Positions 1 to 11,362 are shown, counted from the first letter of the stretch. The stretch is 64,000 nucleotides of DNA from Burkholderia sp. WAC0059 (GCF_002870125.1 NZ_PNEO01000006.1:124001-188000), one strand, 5' to 3'. Program-made: numbers and translations. The notes: generated by a model from the letters alone, not told the origin.

Positions 1-2728
<2,728 letters not shown>

Positions 2729-2787
2729 TTGACTGACCGGATTGGCGCCGGCGTCATGCCGGTGTCGTGACGACGGTCATGCCCGGA

Positions 2788-2832
2788 AAGCGGGCCACGC
2801 GGAGCGATTCGCGTGGCCCGCTTCGTTTTTTT
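2788..2832 (+). terminator. Rho-independent terminator after icd
   Basis: A perfect 14-bp stem (2788-2801 with 2810-2823) with an 8-base loop is followed two bases later by seven T residues (2826-2832). It lies 60 bases after the icd stop and should end icd transcription. The A-poor other side makes it mainly a plus-strand terminator, although the converging DUF1003 gene ends at 2875. Confidence 0.9.
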
Positions 2833-2874
2833 GCGTATCCGTGTTGCACGGACGATGTGAGCGTCCCGTCGCGC

Positions 2875-3417
2875 TCAGTCCGTCGCCAGCACCTTCGCGT
2901 GCATTTCGCGGGTCAGCGCCTCGATGCGCTCGCTTAGCTGCCGCGTGATTTCGGTGAGCTCGGTGTTCTGTTTCAGGAGCGCGGCCATCTGCGCCGTGTG
3001 CTCGGTCATCTGCAGTTGCCGCTCCTCGGCGGATTTCGCGATCTCCTCGCGATGGCGCGCGTCCGCGTCGGCGAGGGCCTTGTCGCGTTCGGCCTGGCGC
3101 GTCTGCGCGAGCAGGATCAGCGGCGCCGCGTAGGCGGCCTGCAGGCTGAATGCGAGATTGAGCAGAATGAACGGGTAGACGTCGAATTTCGTCAGGCCCG
3201 TCACGTTGGCGATGACCCAGATCGCGACGATCAGCGTCTGCGCGACGAGAAACGTCGGCGTGCCGAAGAAGCGCGCGAAGGACTCGGCCTTGAGCGCGAA
3301 CCAGTCGTCGCCGAAGGTCGAGGTCAAGTGCTTGTACGGCAGATGGAACCGCAGGTGATGCCAGCCCTCCGGACTGGAGGGCTGTTTGCCGGCCTTGGCC
3401 TGATCGAATGGCGTCAT
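2875..3417 (-). CDS. DUF1003 family membrane protein
   Basis: The 180-residue product has a short N-terminal soluble part, two hydrophobic helices (about residues 55-75 and 82-105, around LIVAIWVIANVTG and YPFILLNLAFSLQAAYAAPL), then a long charged helical tail rich in Glu, Gln and Arg that should form a coiled coil. This is the architecture of the DUF1003 family, small inner-membrane proteins of unknown function. The frame opens at a GTG at 3459, but the ATG at 3417 begins the conserved part and is preferred. It converges on icd, with the icd terminator between them. No operon partner is visible. Confidence 0.8.
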   Translation of the reverse strand: MTPFDQAKAGKQPSSPEGWHHLRFHLPYKHLTSTFGDDWFALKAESFARFFGTPTFLVAQTLIVAIWVIANVTGLTKFDVYPFILLNLAFSLQAAYAAPLILLAQTRQAERDKALADADARHREEIAKSAEERQLQMTEHTAQMAALLKQNTELTEITRQLSERIEALTREMHAKVLATD

Positions 3418-3607
3418 GACGATGGGCTCGCTGGAGTGGAATGTCGTGACAATGTACACGAAGCGAAATGGCGGGCGGGTTCGGGATTGCTGTGCGCCTG
3501 TTTCCCCTGCGTCCGTTCAGGACGCTCTTTTCCGCGAATCGAATCCGGGAAACCGCTATAAGCTCGTACTATCGATTGATCTTTCAGGAATCAGGGCAGG
3601 GAATGGC

Positions 3608-4147
3608 ATGAGAATCGCGGTTGCGCCGGAGTCGGGGTATTCAGGGTTTTTTTTGCGGCAACTCGAGCGGGCGGATGTTGCCGAATGGTGCGCCTATCTC
3701 GCTTCGGAGCCGGTGAGACTTCAATCGGGGGGAAACGTCTATACGGAGGAGACCTTGCTGGGGTTCTTCAACGGCTTCGAATCGCCGGGGGTCTCGTCGC
3801 CGAGACGGCTCGCGATCGTCGATGCCGGGACGAAAGCCCTGGCGGGAACGGTGGGATTTCACTCCGTGTCGGCGCTGGACGGGCGCGCGGAGGTCACCTA
3901 CGACCTGGCGCCGGCCTACTGGGGCCGGGGCATCGCCAGGGCGATTTGCCGGTCCGTCACCGAATGGGCCTTCGACGAATACGGATTCGCGCGGGTTCAG
4001 GCCACTGTGCTCGATACGAACGCGCGGTCGCAACGCGTTCTCGAAACGTCGGGGTTCGTCTATGAAGGGTTGCTGCGCAACTACTGGAAGATGAACGGCA
4101 AGCCGCGCGATTTCAGAATGTACGCGAGGATAGGCGAGAGCCGGTAA
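3608..4147 (+). CDS. GNAT family N-acetyltransferase (RimJ/RimL-like)
   Basis: This 179-residue protein carries the GNAT acetyl-CoA fold. The pyrophosphate-binding segment is YWGRGIARAICRSVTEWAF at about residues 100-118. It is followed by the typical C-terminal block in which Asn begins the NARSQRVLETSGFVYEGLLR segment, as in RimJ/RimL-type enzymes that acetylate protein N-termini, amino groups or antibiotics. The start at 3608 is preceded by a GGCAGGGA Shine-Dalgarno-like run; the frame is open further upstream but without family similarity. The substrate is unknown. It stands 67 bases before the cupin gene on the same strand. Confidence 0.85.
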   Translation: MRIAVAPESGYSGFFLRQLERADVAEWCAYLASEPVRLQSGGNVYTEETLLGFFNGFESPGVSSPRRLAIVDAGTKALAGTVGFHSVSALDGRAEVTYDLAPAYWGRGIARAICRSVTEWAFDEYGFARVQATVLDTNARSQRVLETSGFVYEGLLRNYWKMNGKPRDFRMYARIGESR

Positions 4148-4214
4148 AAGAAAGGGTTTCTTGTCGCGCGGGTTGTCGAACCCCGTCGCCGAATTGCTTT
4201 CAGGAGGACTTGCC

Positions 4215-4703
4215 ATGGACCGCCCCGGCTTTATCCGGCACTGGACCGAACTCGAAGAGCCTGACAACGCCCACTATCGGGGCGACACGGAACGCATGGG
4301 CATCGGTGCGCCGTTGGCCCGAAAGCTCGGACTCGAGCGCATCGGGATTCATCACGTCAGGCTGCTGCCGGGGCGCCGAACCTCGTATCCGCACGCGGAA
4401 AGCGCGGAGGAAGAGTTCGTGTACGTGCTCGAGGGAACGCCCGACGTCTGGATCGACGGCGACCTGCACCGGCTGAAGCCGGGCGACTCTGTCGCCTTTC
4501 CCGCCGGCACGGGCATTTGCCATAGCTTCCTCAACAACACGGCGCGCGAGGTGAGCCTGATGGTGATCGGCGAGGCGTCGAAACCGGAGAATCGCATTCG
4601 TTATCCATTGAACGCCGCGCACGAATCGACGCGCCCCGATCGATGGGCGGACTGGCCGGCCCGGCCGATCGGACCGCACGACGGCAAGGCGCGCGTCGAG
4701 TGA
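4215..4703 (+). CDS. Cupin domain protein
   Basis: The 162-residue product contains one cupin_2 beta-barrel. Motif 1 is seen as PHAESAEEEFVYVLEG (about residues 56-71), supplying His and Glu for metal binding, and motif 2 as PAGTGICHSF (about 97-106), supplying the last His. Such small cupins often bind sugars or metals or modulate regulation, and no specific substrate can be assigned. The start at ATG 4215 is fixed by an AGGAGGA ribosome site at 4202-4208. It follows the acetyltransferase on the same strand and may share its transcript. Confidence 0.8.
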   Translation: MDRPGFIRHWTELEEPDNAHYRGDTERMGIGAPLARKLGLERIGIHHVRLLPGRRTSYPHAESAEEEFVYVLEGTPDVWIDGDLHRLKPGDSVAFPAGTGICHSFLNNTAREVSLMVIGEASKPENRIRYPLNAAHESTRPDRWADWPARPIGPHDGKARVE

Positions 4704-4704
4704 C

Positions 4705-4815
4705 GGGGCGGGTGGATTTTATGGGCGATGCGAAGCGGCGTTCCGGCCGGATGCGCCGCTTTCCGCGCTCGAGCGCGTGATCGGCATCGTCTTCGAGACG
4801 GTGCCTCAGGATTAA
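4705..4815 (+). pseudogene. Possible C-terminal gene remnant
   Basis: Between the cupin and ASCH genes one frame reads without a stop into a coherent-looking tail, FRPDAPLSALERVIGIVFET, ending at a TAA at 4813-4815. It has no good start codon or ribosome site in frame. It looks like the end of a decayed gene, but its length (under 40 codons) gives little statistical support and I cannot name a family. Confidence 0.2.
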
Positions 4816-4838
4816 CCCTTCAGGAAAACGCGGCGCAC

Positions 4839-5333
4839 ATGGACTCGAATCTGCATCGGCTCATTGCCGAATGGGCGGCGCGCGGCATGGCCTTTCCGGA
4901 AGGGCGCGTCCGGATCGGCGGTTTCGGCGATTCGGAGCCGCTTTCGGAAGCGCTGATCGCGCTCGTTCGGGCCGGCGTGAAGCGGGGGACGTGCAGCCTT
5001 GCCTGGTCCTGGGCGTTCGACGGCGAGGCCGTTCCGACGGTCGGAGACGTCGAGATCGTGCTGGATTGGCATCGGCGTCCCGTGCTCGCCCTGCGGATCA
5101 CCCAGGTGGAAATCGTGCCGTTCGATTGCGTGACGGCCGAATTCGCGGCGAGCGAAGGCGAGGGCGACCTGTCTCTCGCGTACTGGCAGGCCGAGCACTG
5201 GCGCTTCTTCACACAGGAATGCGAACGGATCGGACGGGTGGCCGACAAGTCGATGCCGCTTGTCTGCGAGCGTTTCGAGCTGCTTCATGCGCTGGCTCCG
5301 ACGGAGCGGAGCGAATATCCGCGACAGGGCTGA
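4839..5333 (+). CDS. ASCH domain-containing protein
   Basis: The 164-residue protein resembles the ASCH superfamily, a PUA-like beta-barrel proposed to bind RNA. Visible signs are the SLAWSWAFDGEAVPTVGD segment, the central strand pair RPVLALRITQVEIVPF, and the conserved GDLSLAYWQAEHWRFFTQEC helix near the C-terminus. The start ATG 4839 follows an AGGA at 4822-4825. The long open frame upstream is not conserved in character. Function is not established for this subgroup. The gene is the last of the small plus-strand group before the fluoride riboswitch, with 125 bases between its stop and the aptamer. Confidence 0.75.
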   Translation: MDSNLHRLIAEWAARGMAFPEGRVRIGGFGDSEPLSEALIALVRAGVKRGTCSLAWSWAFDGEAVPTVGDVEIVLDWHRRPVLALRITQVEIVPFDCVTAEFAASEGEGDLSLAYWQAEHWRFFTQECERIGRVADKSMPLVCERFELLHALAPTERSEYPRQG

Positions 5334-5458
5334 GCCTGCGATCGCGCGCAGTCTGCGAACTCGTCGATCGATTCCCGGCCGGGTAGCGCCCTGGGTGCGC
5401 GCCTTGGGCGCGCCCCGTCGGGGACGGCGGGTTTTGAGTGTGCTACATTGGTCGCGAT

Positions 5459-5510
5459 GGAGATGGCATTCCTCCGACAACCGCCGCGCCCTGCGGCTGA
5501 TGATGCCTAC
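5459..5510 (+). ncRNA. Fluoride riboswitch aptamer (crcB motif)
   Basis: The sequence fits the fluoride riboswitch family closely and is nearly the same as the well-studied Pseudomonas syringae aptamer as I recall it. Helix 1 is GGAG (5459-5462) with CTCC (5472-5475). Its loop GGCAT (5465-5469) can form the pseudoknot with ATGCC (5503-5507). Helix 2 is GCCGC (5483-5487) with GCGGC (5493-5497), followed by the conserved CTGATGATGCCTAC. The family binds fluoride with magnesium and raises expression of fluoride exporters and related proteins. The first gene downstream is the DUF190 gene at 5859, 350 bases away. Confidence 0.93.
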
Positions 5511-5553
5511 GTGTCGCCTGTGGACAGGCTGCGTAGGTTGCGTTCGCCTGTCC
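5506..5553 (+). promoter_or_regulatory. Candidate expression platform of the fluoride riboswitch
   Basis: Two mutually exclusive hairpins follow the aptamer. Hairpin A pairs CCTACG (5506-5511), which overlaps the 3' pseudoknot strand, with CGTAGG (5532-5537), and inside it GCCTG (5516-5520) with CAGGC (5525-5529). Hairpin B pairs GGACAGGC (5522-5529) with GCCTGTCC (5546-5553), eight perfect pairs, and leaves the aptamer strand free. Segment 5525-5529 is shared, so only one hairpin can form. No T-run follows, so a classic intrinsic terminator is not evident. That this is the switch is inference. Confidence 0.5.
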
Positions 5554-5858
5554 CCGACGAGAACTCGACCATGGACAGCGCAATGTGGACCCCTCAACTC
5601 GAAACCTGCTTTTTCCGGTCATGCCGCGAGGTGCCTTCGCGGCAAACCGTGCTGCCGCTCGCGTGATCGGCGGCCGTTTTTCCGCCTGGGCGACTGTTTC
5701 GTAACTGTTGCGCGGCAGGCGGTTGTGCTGCTCCGGCGCGGTCGACAACCGGCCTCGCCGTTTGAAGCAATCCGGATTGACGTCTGCGGTTTGCCGGCGG
5801 CGACGATGGTGGGAATCGCGTCGGTCCGGCGGCCAAAATCGCATTGAGGAGAAACGCA
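5554..5858 (+). other. Leader between fluoride riboswitch and DUF190 gene
   Basis: About 300 bases with no convincing gene. A fluoride channel gene (crcB, about 380 bases) is the usual occupant of this position in other bacteria, but none of the three forward frames shows its small hydrophobic helices. A 7-bp hairpin GCCGCGA/TCGCGGC lies at about 5623-5643 without a T-run. The stretch ends in the GAGGA ribosome site (5846-5850) of the DUF190 gene. Confidence 0.5.
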
Positions 5859-6182
5859 ATGGACGGCTACCTCGTCACCTTCTATACCCAGCAGGACCGG
5901 CGTCATCGCGGCAAGCCGGTAGCGGACTGGCTGGTCCAGTTGTCCGGCGAACTCGGGCTGCGCGGCGCCACGCTGATTCCGGCCGCCGAAGGGATCGGAC
6001 ACGACCGTCGGCTGCACTCGGCCCATTTCTTCGAACTGACCGATCAGCCCGTTTCGGTGCAGATGGCGGTCACGACCGCGGAATGCACGCGTCTGTTCGA
6101 GCGGCTGAAAACCGAGCGCGTGCATCTTTTCTACGTGAAGGCTCCGGTCGAATTCGGCGTGCTCGGCGAAGACGCGTCGTAA
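5859..6182 (+). CDS. DUF190 family protein, fluoride-riboswitch associated
   Basis: This 107-residue protein matches the DUF190 family (PII-like ferredoxin fold). Signs are the N-terminal YLVTFYTQQDRRHRGKPVADW, the LRGATLIPAAEGIGHDRRLHSAHFFEL centre, and a regular alternation of strands and helices ending in LFYVKAPVEFG. DUF190 genes commonly lie beside crcB fluoride channels, and their exact job is unknown; a PII-like fold suggests ligand sensing or control of a channel. ATG 5859 has a GAGGA ribosome site nine bases upstream; an in-frame TTG five codons earlier is less likely. Here it appears to be the only gene behind the riboswitch, since the next gene is on the opposite strand. Confidence 0.85.
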   Translation: MDGYLVTFYTQQDRRHRGKPVADWLVQLSGELGLRGATLIPAAEGIGHDRRLHSAHFFELTDQPVSVQMAVTTAECTRLFERLKTERVHLFYVKAPVEFGVLGEDAS

Positions 6183-6231
6183 CGCGCGACGCCCTGGTCG
6201 GCGCAATCGTGCCGGGGCATAGGGCCGACGC

Positions 6232-7179
6232 TTACCCGAACGCCGTCCCCGTCAGCGTCTCGCAGACCTGCCAGAGGCGCCGGGCGTCGGCTTCGTTCCT
6301 CGCCTGGGGCGCGACCTTCGCCGGCCCTACCTGCTCGCCGCGCGCCTCGAACAGGCCGAGCGGGCCGTAGTAGCCGCCGTCGACGACGTCGGGCGCGGTC
6401 GCCGCGTAGAGCGTCGGCAGTGCGCCGGCGAGGTCGCTGTTCAGCACGGCGCCGATGAATCCGCTCAGGGCGGCGCGGATTGCCCGGCCGGCGGCCGAAT
6501 GCTCGCCGCTGCGAAACAGGTTCGTGTTCGCGACGCCGGGATGCGCGGCGACCGACATCACGCGCGAGCCGGCCGCGCGCAGGCGCCGGTCGAGTTCGAA
6601 CGCGAACAGGAGGTTGGCCAGCTTCGACTGGCGGTAGGCGGGCATCGGTCCGTAGTGCCGCGTCGACTGAAGGTCGTCGAAGTCGAGCCGCCCCTGTTTG
6701 TGCGCGATCGAGGCGATCGTCACCACGCGCGGCTGTTCGGTCGAGCTGTTAGCGGCCATCTCGAGCGCGGGCAGCAACAGGCCCGTCAGCGCGAAGTGGC
6801 CGAGCACGTTGGTGCCGAATTGCAGTTCGAAGCCGTCGGCGGTTTCGAGCCGTCGGGGCGGCGCCATGACGCCCGCGTTGTTGACGAGGAGGTCGAGCGG
6901 CTGGCGCCGCGCGAGTTCGCCGTCGGCAAACGCGCGTACCGACGCGAGGCTGGCGAGGTCGAGCGGGGCCAGCCGTACCCGGGCCTCGGGCACCTCGGCC
7001 CGCAGGCGCGCCAGCGCGCGGGCGCCGCGCCGCTCGTCGCGGCAGGCGAGCACGACTTCGGCGCCGTGGCGCGCGAGGATCGCGGCCGCGTGGTAGCCGA
7101 TGCCGCTGTTCGCGCCGGTGACGACGACGTGCCGGCCGGTCTGGGGCGCGATGTCGTCGGGGGTCCACGGTCTGCTCAT
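6232..7179 (-). CDS. Short-chain dehydrogenase/reductase (retinol/protochlorophyllide type)
   Basis: The 315-residue NAD(P)-dependent oxidoreductase shows the classical SDR pattern. The cofactor motif TGANSGIG is at residues 21-28, NNAG is in DLLVNNAGVMAPP, the catalytic Ser is in the VVTIASIAHKQG strand, and the YRQSK motif gives the catalytic Tyr and Lys. The longer chain and the HPGVANTNLF segment place it with the retinol dehydrogenase/light-dependent protochlorophyllide reductase-like SDRs, whose bacterial substrates are mostly unknown. ATG 7179 is chosen because it starts the conserved part; the open frame extends 17 codons further. It is divergent from the chemoreceptor gene and shares no visible operon. 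Confidence 0.88.
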   Translation of the reverse strand: MSRPWTPDDIAPQTGRHVVVTGANSGIGYHAAAILARHGAEVVLACRDERRGARALARLRAEVPEARVRLAPLDLASLASVRAFADGELARRQPLDLLVNNAGVMAPPRRLETADGFELQFGTNVLGHFALTGLLLPALEMAANSSTEQPRVVTIASIAHKQGRLDFDDLQSTRHYGPMPAYRQSKLANLLFAFELDRRLRAAGSRVMSVAAHPGVANTNLFRSGEHSAAGRAIRAALSGFIGAVLNSDLAGALPTLYAATAPDVVDGGYYGPLGLFEARGEQVGPAKVAPQARNEADARRLWQVCETLTGTAFG

Positions 7180-7682
7180 GTTCGTTGCCGGTCGGTCATT
7201 GCAGGATGAAAGCAAAATGCAGACTACCACCAGACCCGGACATTTCGCATGAGCGGTTTTCTTTATGGTGAAAAACGCATATCAGCTATGGGCCGAATGC
7301 GGGGTGCGGAATTTTTTCCGTCGTAGCGGGCGATGTGTCCCGGTGTCGCCCCTGCCGGCCGGAATCGCGGCGGTCCGCCGGAAATCGATCCGGTTTGGGC
7401 CGTATTTCGTGACATTTCACTTCATTCCGGCGTATTGCCGGCCGGTCATTCTCCCATTCGCCTTGGCCCGACCGGACGCCATTTAACGGGAGCCGGCCGA
7501 ATATCGGCAGGCGCCGGCCGGAATGGCGGCTCATGACATCGGACGCGCTGCCGTTAACCACCCCATAAAGGCGGATCGATTATCGCGGTACGTCGCGGTT
7601 CCGGTAGCTGCATTGCGCCGAAACCCGCAGCGACAAGGCTTCCGTTGCCGGTCATTCGAAGTGTGGAAGAGGTGGAAAGCAA
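7180..7682. other. Divergent intergenic region between SDR and chemoreceptor genes
   Basis: About 500 bases with no supportable gene. It should hold the promoters of the divergent SDR and chemoreceptor genes. A small dyad CATA-N5-TATG is at 7278-7290 and recurs at 49721-49733 (see rejected items). No sigma-28 type flagellar promoter could be read with confidence ahead of the chemoreceptor. Confidence 0.4.
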
Positions 7683-9242
7683 ATGACTATTTCTCGTCGT
7701 CTGATACTCACGTTGACGATCGCATTACTGGCTTTATTGATTGTCGGCTCAATCGGGCTATGGCGACTGAATCAGGCTGAACAGCGGTTCGAATACGTGC
7801 AGAGCAACGTGATTCCGAGCACGAAAATCCTGAGCGACGTCCGCTACGAAATCGGCGATATTCGCCGCCTGATTTTCCGCGAAATCATGCTGGTGAACGA
7901 GCCGACGCAGCGCGCGGTCGTCGATCGCTCCATCGAGGCCGCCGACCAGCATATCCAGCAGCTTTTCGATACGTACGGCCGCGAGGACATTTCGAGCGAC
8001 ACCGACCGCAATCTGCTCAACGAGGAAGAAGCCGCGTTCGCCGCCTATCTGCCGGCGCAGCACGCCTACGTCGCGAAATGCCAGGCCGGCGACGCCGACG
8101 GCGCGAAGAGCATGCTGTTCGACGGCGGCGCGCTGTACCCGGCGAGCCAGAAGCTCGTGGTGTCGCTCAACCGGCACATTACCTACAACCAGCAGCTCAG
8201 CGACAGGCTGCGCGCCGAAAACGACGCGGCCTACCACCAGACGGTGTGGCTGCTGTCGCTCGTCTGCGTGGCGGCTATCTTCCTGTGCGCGCTGCTCGGG
8301 CTGAGCCTGTATCGCGCCATCACGTCCGGGCTGAACGGCATTCGCGGCACGCTGCGCGACGTCAGCGAGTCGCTCGACCTGACCCGCGTCGTGGAAGTCC
8401 GGCGCATGGACGAAGTGGGCGAGGCGGCGACGGCGTTCAACGCGCTGCTCGATCGCGTGGCGCGCGTCGTGGCCGAGGTGCGCCAGTCCGCGGGCTCGGT
8501 CAGCACGGCGTCCGGCCAGATCGCGGCCGGCAACGTGGACCTCTCCTCGCGTACCGAGGAGCAGGCAGCCTCGCTGCAGGAGACGGCCGCCAGCATGGAG
8601 CAGTTGACCACGACGGTGAAGCAGAACACCACGGGCGCGCGCGAGGCGTCGCGGCTCGCGCTCGAGGCCACCCAGGTCTCGGACAACGGCAAGCTCGTCG
8701 TCGAGCGCATGCTCGGCACGATGGGCGAGATCACGTCGAGCTCGGACAAGATCGCGGAGATCACGGCGCTGATCGAGGGCATCGCGTTCCAGACCAACAT
8801 CCTCGCGCTGAACGCGGCCGTCGAGGCCGCGCGGGCCGGCGAACAGGGACGCGGCTTCGCCGTCGTCGCCTCGGAGGTGCGCAGTCTCGCGCAGCGCTCG
8901 TCGGCGGCGGCGCGCGAGATCAAGGACCTGATCGGCAAGTCGGTCGAGACCATCGAGCTCGGCTCGACCCAGGCCGCCGAGGTGGGCCGCACGACCGACG
9001 AGGCGCGCGAATCGGTGAAGCGCGTCGCCGATATCATCGGGGAGATCGCGGCGGCCTCGGACGAGCAGGGGCGCGGCATCGAGCAGGTCAATCGCGCGAT
9101 CTCGCAGATGGACGAGGTCACGCAGCGCAACGCGGCGCTCGTCGAGCAGGCCGCCGCCGCCGCGCAGTCGCTGCAGGAACAGGCCGCGCATCTCGACAGG
9201 ATGGTGTCGGTGTTTACCGTCGGAAACGCACGCGCCATTTAA
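7683..9242 (+). CDS. Methyl-accepting chemotaxis protein
   Basis: The 519-residue chemoreceptor has an N-terminal membrane helix (about residues 7-27), a roughly 155-residue periplasmic four-helix-bundle sensor, a second membrane helix (about 187-209), a HAMP linker (about 210-262) and the cytoplasmic signalling rod. The highly conserved hairpin tip around [20 protein letters not shown] lies at about 367-386, where CheA and CheW bind. Several [18 protein letters not shown] heptads give methylation sites. There is no C-terminal CheR-docking pentapeptide. The GAGGTGG ribosome site precedes ATG 7683. It stands alone, away from che genes. The ligand is unknown; four-helix-bundle sensors commonly bind amino acids or organic acids. 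Confidence 0.95.
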   Translation: MTISRRLILTLTIALLALLIVGSIGLWRLNQAEQRFEYVQSNVIPSTKILSDVRYEIGDIRRLIFREIMLVNEPTQRAVVDRSIEAADQHIQQLFDTYGREDISSDTDRNLLNEEEAAFAAYLPAQHAYVAKCQAGDADGAKSMLFDGGALYPASQKLVVSLNRHITYNQQLSDRLRAENDAAYHQTVWLLSLVCVAAIFLCALLGLSLYRAITSGLNGIRGTLRDVSESLDLTRVVEVRRMDEVGEAATAFNALLDRVARVVAEVRQSAGSVSTASGQIAAGNVDLSSRTEEQAASLQETAASMEQLTTTVKQNTTGAREASRLALEATQVSDNGKLVVERMLGTMGEITSSSDKIAEITALIEGIAFQTNILALNAAVEAARAGEQGRGFAVVASEVRSLAQRSSAAAREIKDLIGKSVETIELGSTQAAEVGRTTDEARESVKRVADIIGEIAAASDEQGRGIEQVNRAISQMDEVTQRNAALVEQAAAAAQSLQEQAAHLDRMVSVFTVGNARAI

Positions 9243-9480
9243 CGTCGTGGTCGGGCAATCGTTTGCAGTCGGGTCGGCAATCGGGTTTGTAAGCGGCGGG
9301 CGTTTTTTGCCTTCGCTCCCGGCCTAAACGGTTTCGCCGGATGGTCGGCGGCGCGCGCGCCGGGACTGTCCGGTCCGGGCGCCGGCAAACTGTACATGGG
9401 TGCGTCGGGGCGCGCCGCCGACAATCCGTTGACCGCCTGCGCGCAACGACAGGCGGCAACGCAAAATCGGGAGGCTGCTC

Positions 9481-10122
9481 ATGAGCGCCCATACCTGGCT
9501 CACGACGAACGCGCTGTTCGCCTGCTCGGCCTATTTCGTCGGCACGGCCAGCCCCGGGCCGAGCAATCTCGCCATCATGTCGACCGCGACGGCGCACGGC
9601 AGGAAAGCCGCGCTCGCGTTCGCGCTCGGCGTCCTGTCCGGTTCGCTGTGCTGGGCCCTGCTCGCGATGCTGGGGTGGTCCGCCGCGCTGTTGGCCTGCT
9701 CCCGGCTCATCGTCGCGATCAAGCTGTTCGGCGGCCTCTATCTGCTCTGGCTCGCGTTCAAGTCCGGCCGCTCGGCGCTGGCGGCGAAGCCGGCCGTCAC
9801 GTTGGTCGGCCCGCGGCCGCGCGCGCCGCGCGAACTTTATCTGTCCGGCGCGATGCTGCATCTGACGAATCCGAAGGCCATTCTCGTCTGGCTTTCGGTG
9901 GCGGCGCTCGCGTCTCCCGCACGCAGCGGGCAGCCGGGCACGGGCGTCGTCATGGCCTGTTGCCTCGCGATCGGCCTGTTCGTGTTCGGCAGCTACGCGA
10001 TGCTGTTTTCGATGCCCATCGTTCGTCGCGGTTACGTCCGGGTCCGCAGGGGGCTGGAGGGCTGCCTCGCCGTCGTGTTCGGGCTCGCGGGCTTCAGGCT
10101 CCTCGTGTCGCGAACCGGTTAG
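9481..10122 (+). CDS. LysE/RhtB family amino-acid exporter
   Basis: The 213-residue integral membrane protein begins with the family signature: FVGTASPGPSNLAIMSTATA (about residues 19-38) corresponds to the PGPN/D motif of LysE/RhtB exporters, followed by the GR-x(3)-ALAFALG helix. Five to six hydrophobic helices can be traced, with the LHLTNPKAILVW segment typical of the second half. Such proteins export amino acids or derivatives by proton exchange. The start is set by a GGGAGG site at about 9470-9475. It converges on the tonB gene, with only six bases between stops. Confidence 0.88.
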   Translation: MSAHTWLTTNALFACSAYFVGTASPGPSNLAIMSTATAHGRKAALAFALGVLSGSLCWALLAMLGWSAALLACSRLIVAIKLFGGLYLLWLAFKSGRSALAAKPAVTLVGPRPRAPRELYLSGAMLHLTNPKAILVWLSVAALASPARSGQPGTGVVMACCLAIGLFVFGSYAMLFSMPIVRRGYVRVRRGLEGCLAVVFGLAGFRLLVSRTG

Positions 10123-10128
10123 CGTCGT

Positions 10129-10983
10129 TCAGTCGACGTTGACGTGGACCCGGATGTCCTGCGTGCTTTCGACCGGCTGGCCGTTTTTCATCGCCGGAAA
10201 GAAGCGCCATTGGCGCAGCGAATCGAGCAGCAACTGGTTCAGCCGGGGGCTTTGCGTGGGATGGATCAGCGTCACGTCGACCGAGCCGTCGGCATGGATC
10301 GAAAAGCGCGCGAGCGCCACGGCGCGGAGCGCGTCGTCGCGCAGATCGTCGGGCAGCGCGGGCAGCGGCTGGAGGAGGGCGCGGGCCGGGACGTTGCCGG
10401 ATGCGTCGCCGGCGGACGGTGCGGCGCGTGTGCCGGCGAGTGCGCCGGGCGTCGCGACGGGCGTGGGGCCTGGCGTACCGGTTGCGGGGCCGGCCGGCCG
10501 ACCGGTGGCGTCGGCAGTCGATCGGGTCGTCGTCGCATGGGTGGCCGCTTCCGTTTCGGTGGAGACGGGCGGCGTATGCCCGGGTTCGGCGGGGCTGGGC
10601 GACGGCGCGGCGAGTACGACCGGCCTGGGCGGTCGCGGGCGGGCCGGCGCGGTTTCCGTCCGCGAGACTTTCGATGGCGTAGCCGGCGCAACGCGGCGCG
10701 CCGTCGAACCGATACTGCCGGACGGTGACATCGCAACCGGCGCGTGTGCATCCGCGGCCGGCGTTTTCGGCGGCGGCAGTCGCACGAGCCGCGCGTCGAG
10801 CGCCGGCAAAGGCGCCACGGGCCGGTCGAATTCCGACAGCCCGCGCGCGAAGTCCGCGACGAACGTCCACCAGAGCACGACGGCCAGCACGAGTGCCGCC
10901 GCGATTCTCGGGCGGGGCGCATCGAACACGTCGAGCACGCGTCCCGCGCGCGTCCGTCTTCTATGGGTCACGTCGAAGCGCAA
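10129..10983 (-). CDS. tonB: Energy transducer TonB
   Basis: The 284-residue protein has a short cytoplasmic N-terminus, one membrane anchor (about residues 28-45, IAAALVLAVVLWWTFVADFA), a long Pro/Ala/Thr-rich periplasmic spacer, and a C-terminal TonB domain (about 205-284) ending in RQWRFFPAMKNGQPVESTQD. It transmits proton-motive energy from ExbB-ExbD to outer-membrane receptors. It is the last gene of the receptor-exbB-exbD-tonB operon and its start overlaps the end of exbD by 23 bases, which suggests translational coupling. This dedicated set probably serves the receptor encoded at 12017-14368. Confidence 0.85.
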   Translation of the reverse strand: MRFDVTHRRRTRAGRVLDVFDAPRPRIAAALVLAVVLWWTFVADFARGLSEFDRPVAPLPALDARLVRLPPPKTPAADAHAPVAMSPSGSIGSTARRVAPATPSKVSRTETAPARPRPPRPVVLAAPSPSPAEPGHTPPVSTETEAATHATTTRSTADATGRPAGPATGTPGPTPVATPGALAGTRAAPSAGDASGNVPARALLQPLPALPDDLRDDALRAVALARFSIHADGSVDVTLIHPTQSPRLNQLLLDSLRQWRFFPAMKNGQPVESTQDIRVHVNVD

Positions 10984-11362
10984 TCAGGAAGTGTTCGGCG
11001 CCGCCTTCGCGCGCGCGCAGCATGGCCTCGACGACGAGCCCGTCGGGCGCGGCCGAATCGGCGGCGATCACGATGTTGCCGTCGGGGCGCACGAGCCGCC
11101 TGACCGTCGCCGCGATCTGGTCGGGCCGCACGCGCTGCCGGTCGATTTCGACGTGACCGTCGCGGGCCACGCTCAGCGTGAGCGGCACGGCGCCCGCGAG
11201 CGGCTGGGCACGGCCCGCGGGCAGGTCGAGCTTCATCGCGTCGAGGCGCTGCATCGACAACGACGCGAGCATGAAGGTCGCGAGCAGAAAGAACATCACG
11301 TCGATCATCGGAATGATCTCGATGCGTCCCCGCCGCGCGGTTCGCGAGCGCTTGAGCTTCAT
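10961..11362 (-). CDS. exbD: Biopolymer transporter ExbD
   Basis: The 133-residue protein has the ExbD layout: a short basic N-terminus, one membrane helix (about residues 17-38), and a periplasmic domain. The conserved membrane Asp that carries protons is Asp21 in IIPMIDVMFFLLATFML. The start overlaps the end of exbB by four bases (ATG within the exbB stop region), so the two are coupled. It acts with ExbB and TonB to energise the adjacent receptor. Confidence 0.88.
   Translation of the reverse strand: MKLKRSRTARRGRIEIIPMIDVMFFLLATFMLASLSMQRLDAMKLDLPAGRAQPLAGAVPLTLSVARDGHVEIDRQRVRPDQIAATVRRLVRPDGNIVIAADSAAPDGLVVEAMLRAREGGAEHFLIALRRDP

Noticed and set aside
5448..5666. Small open frame of 72 codons starting before the fluoride aptamer
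   Set aside because: It translates through the aptamer structure and shows no membrane helices of a fluoride channel; treated as non-coding.
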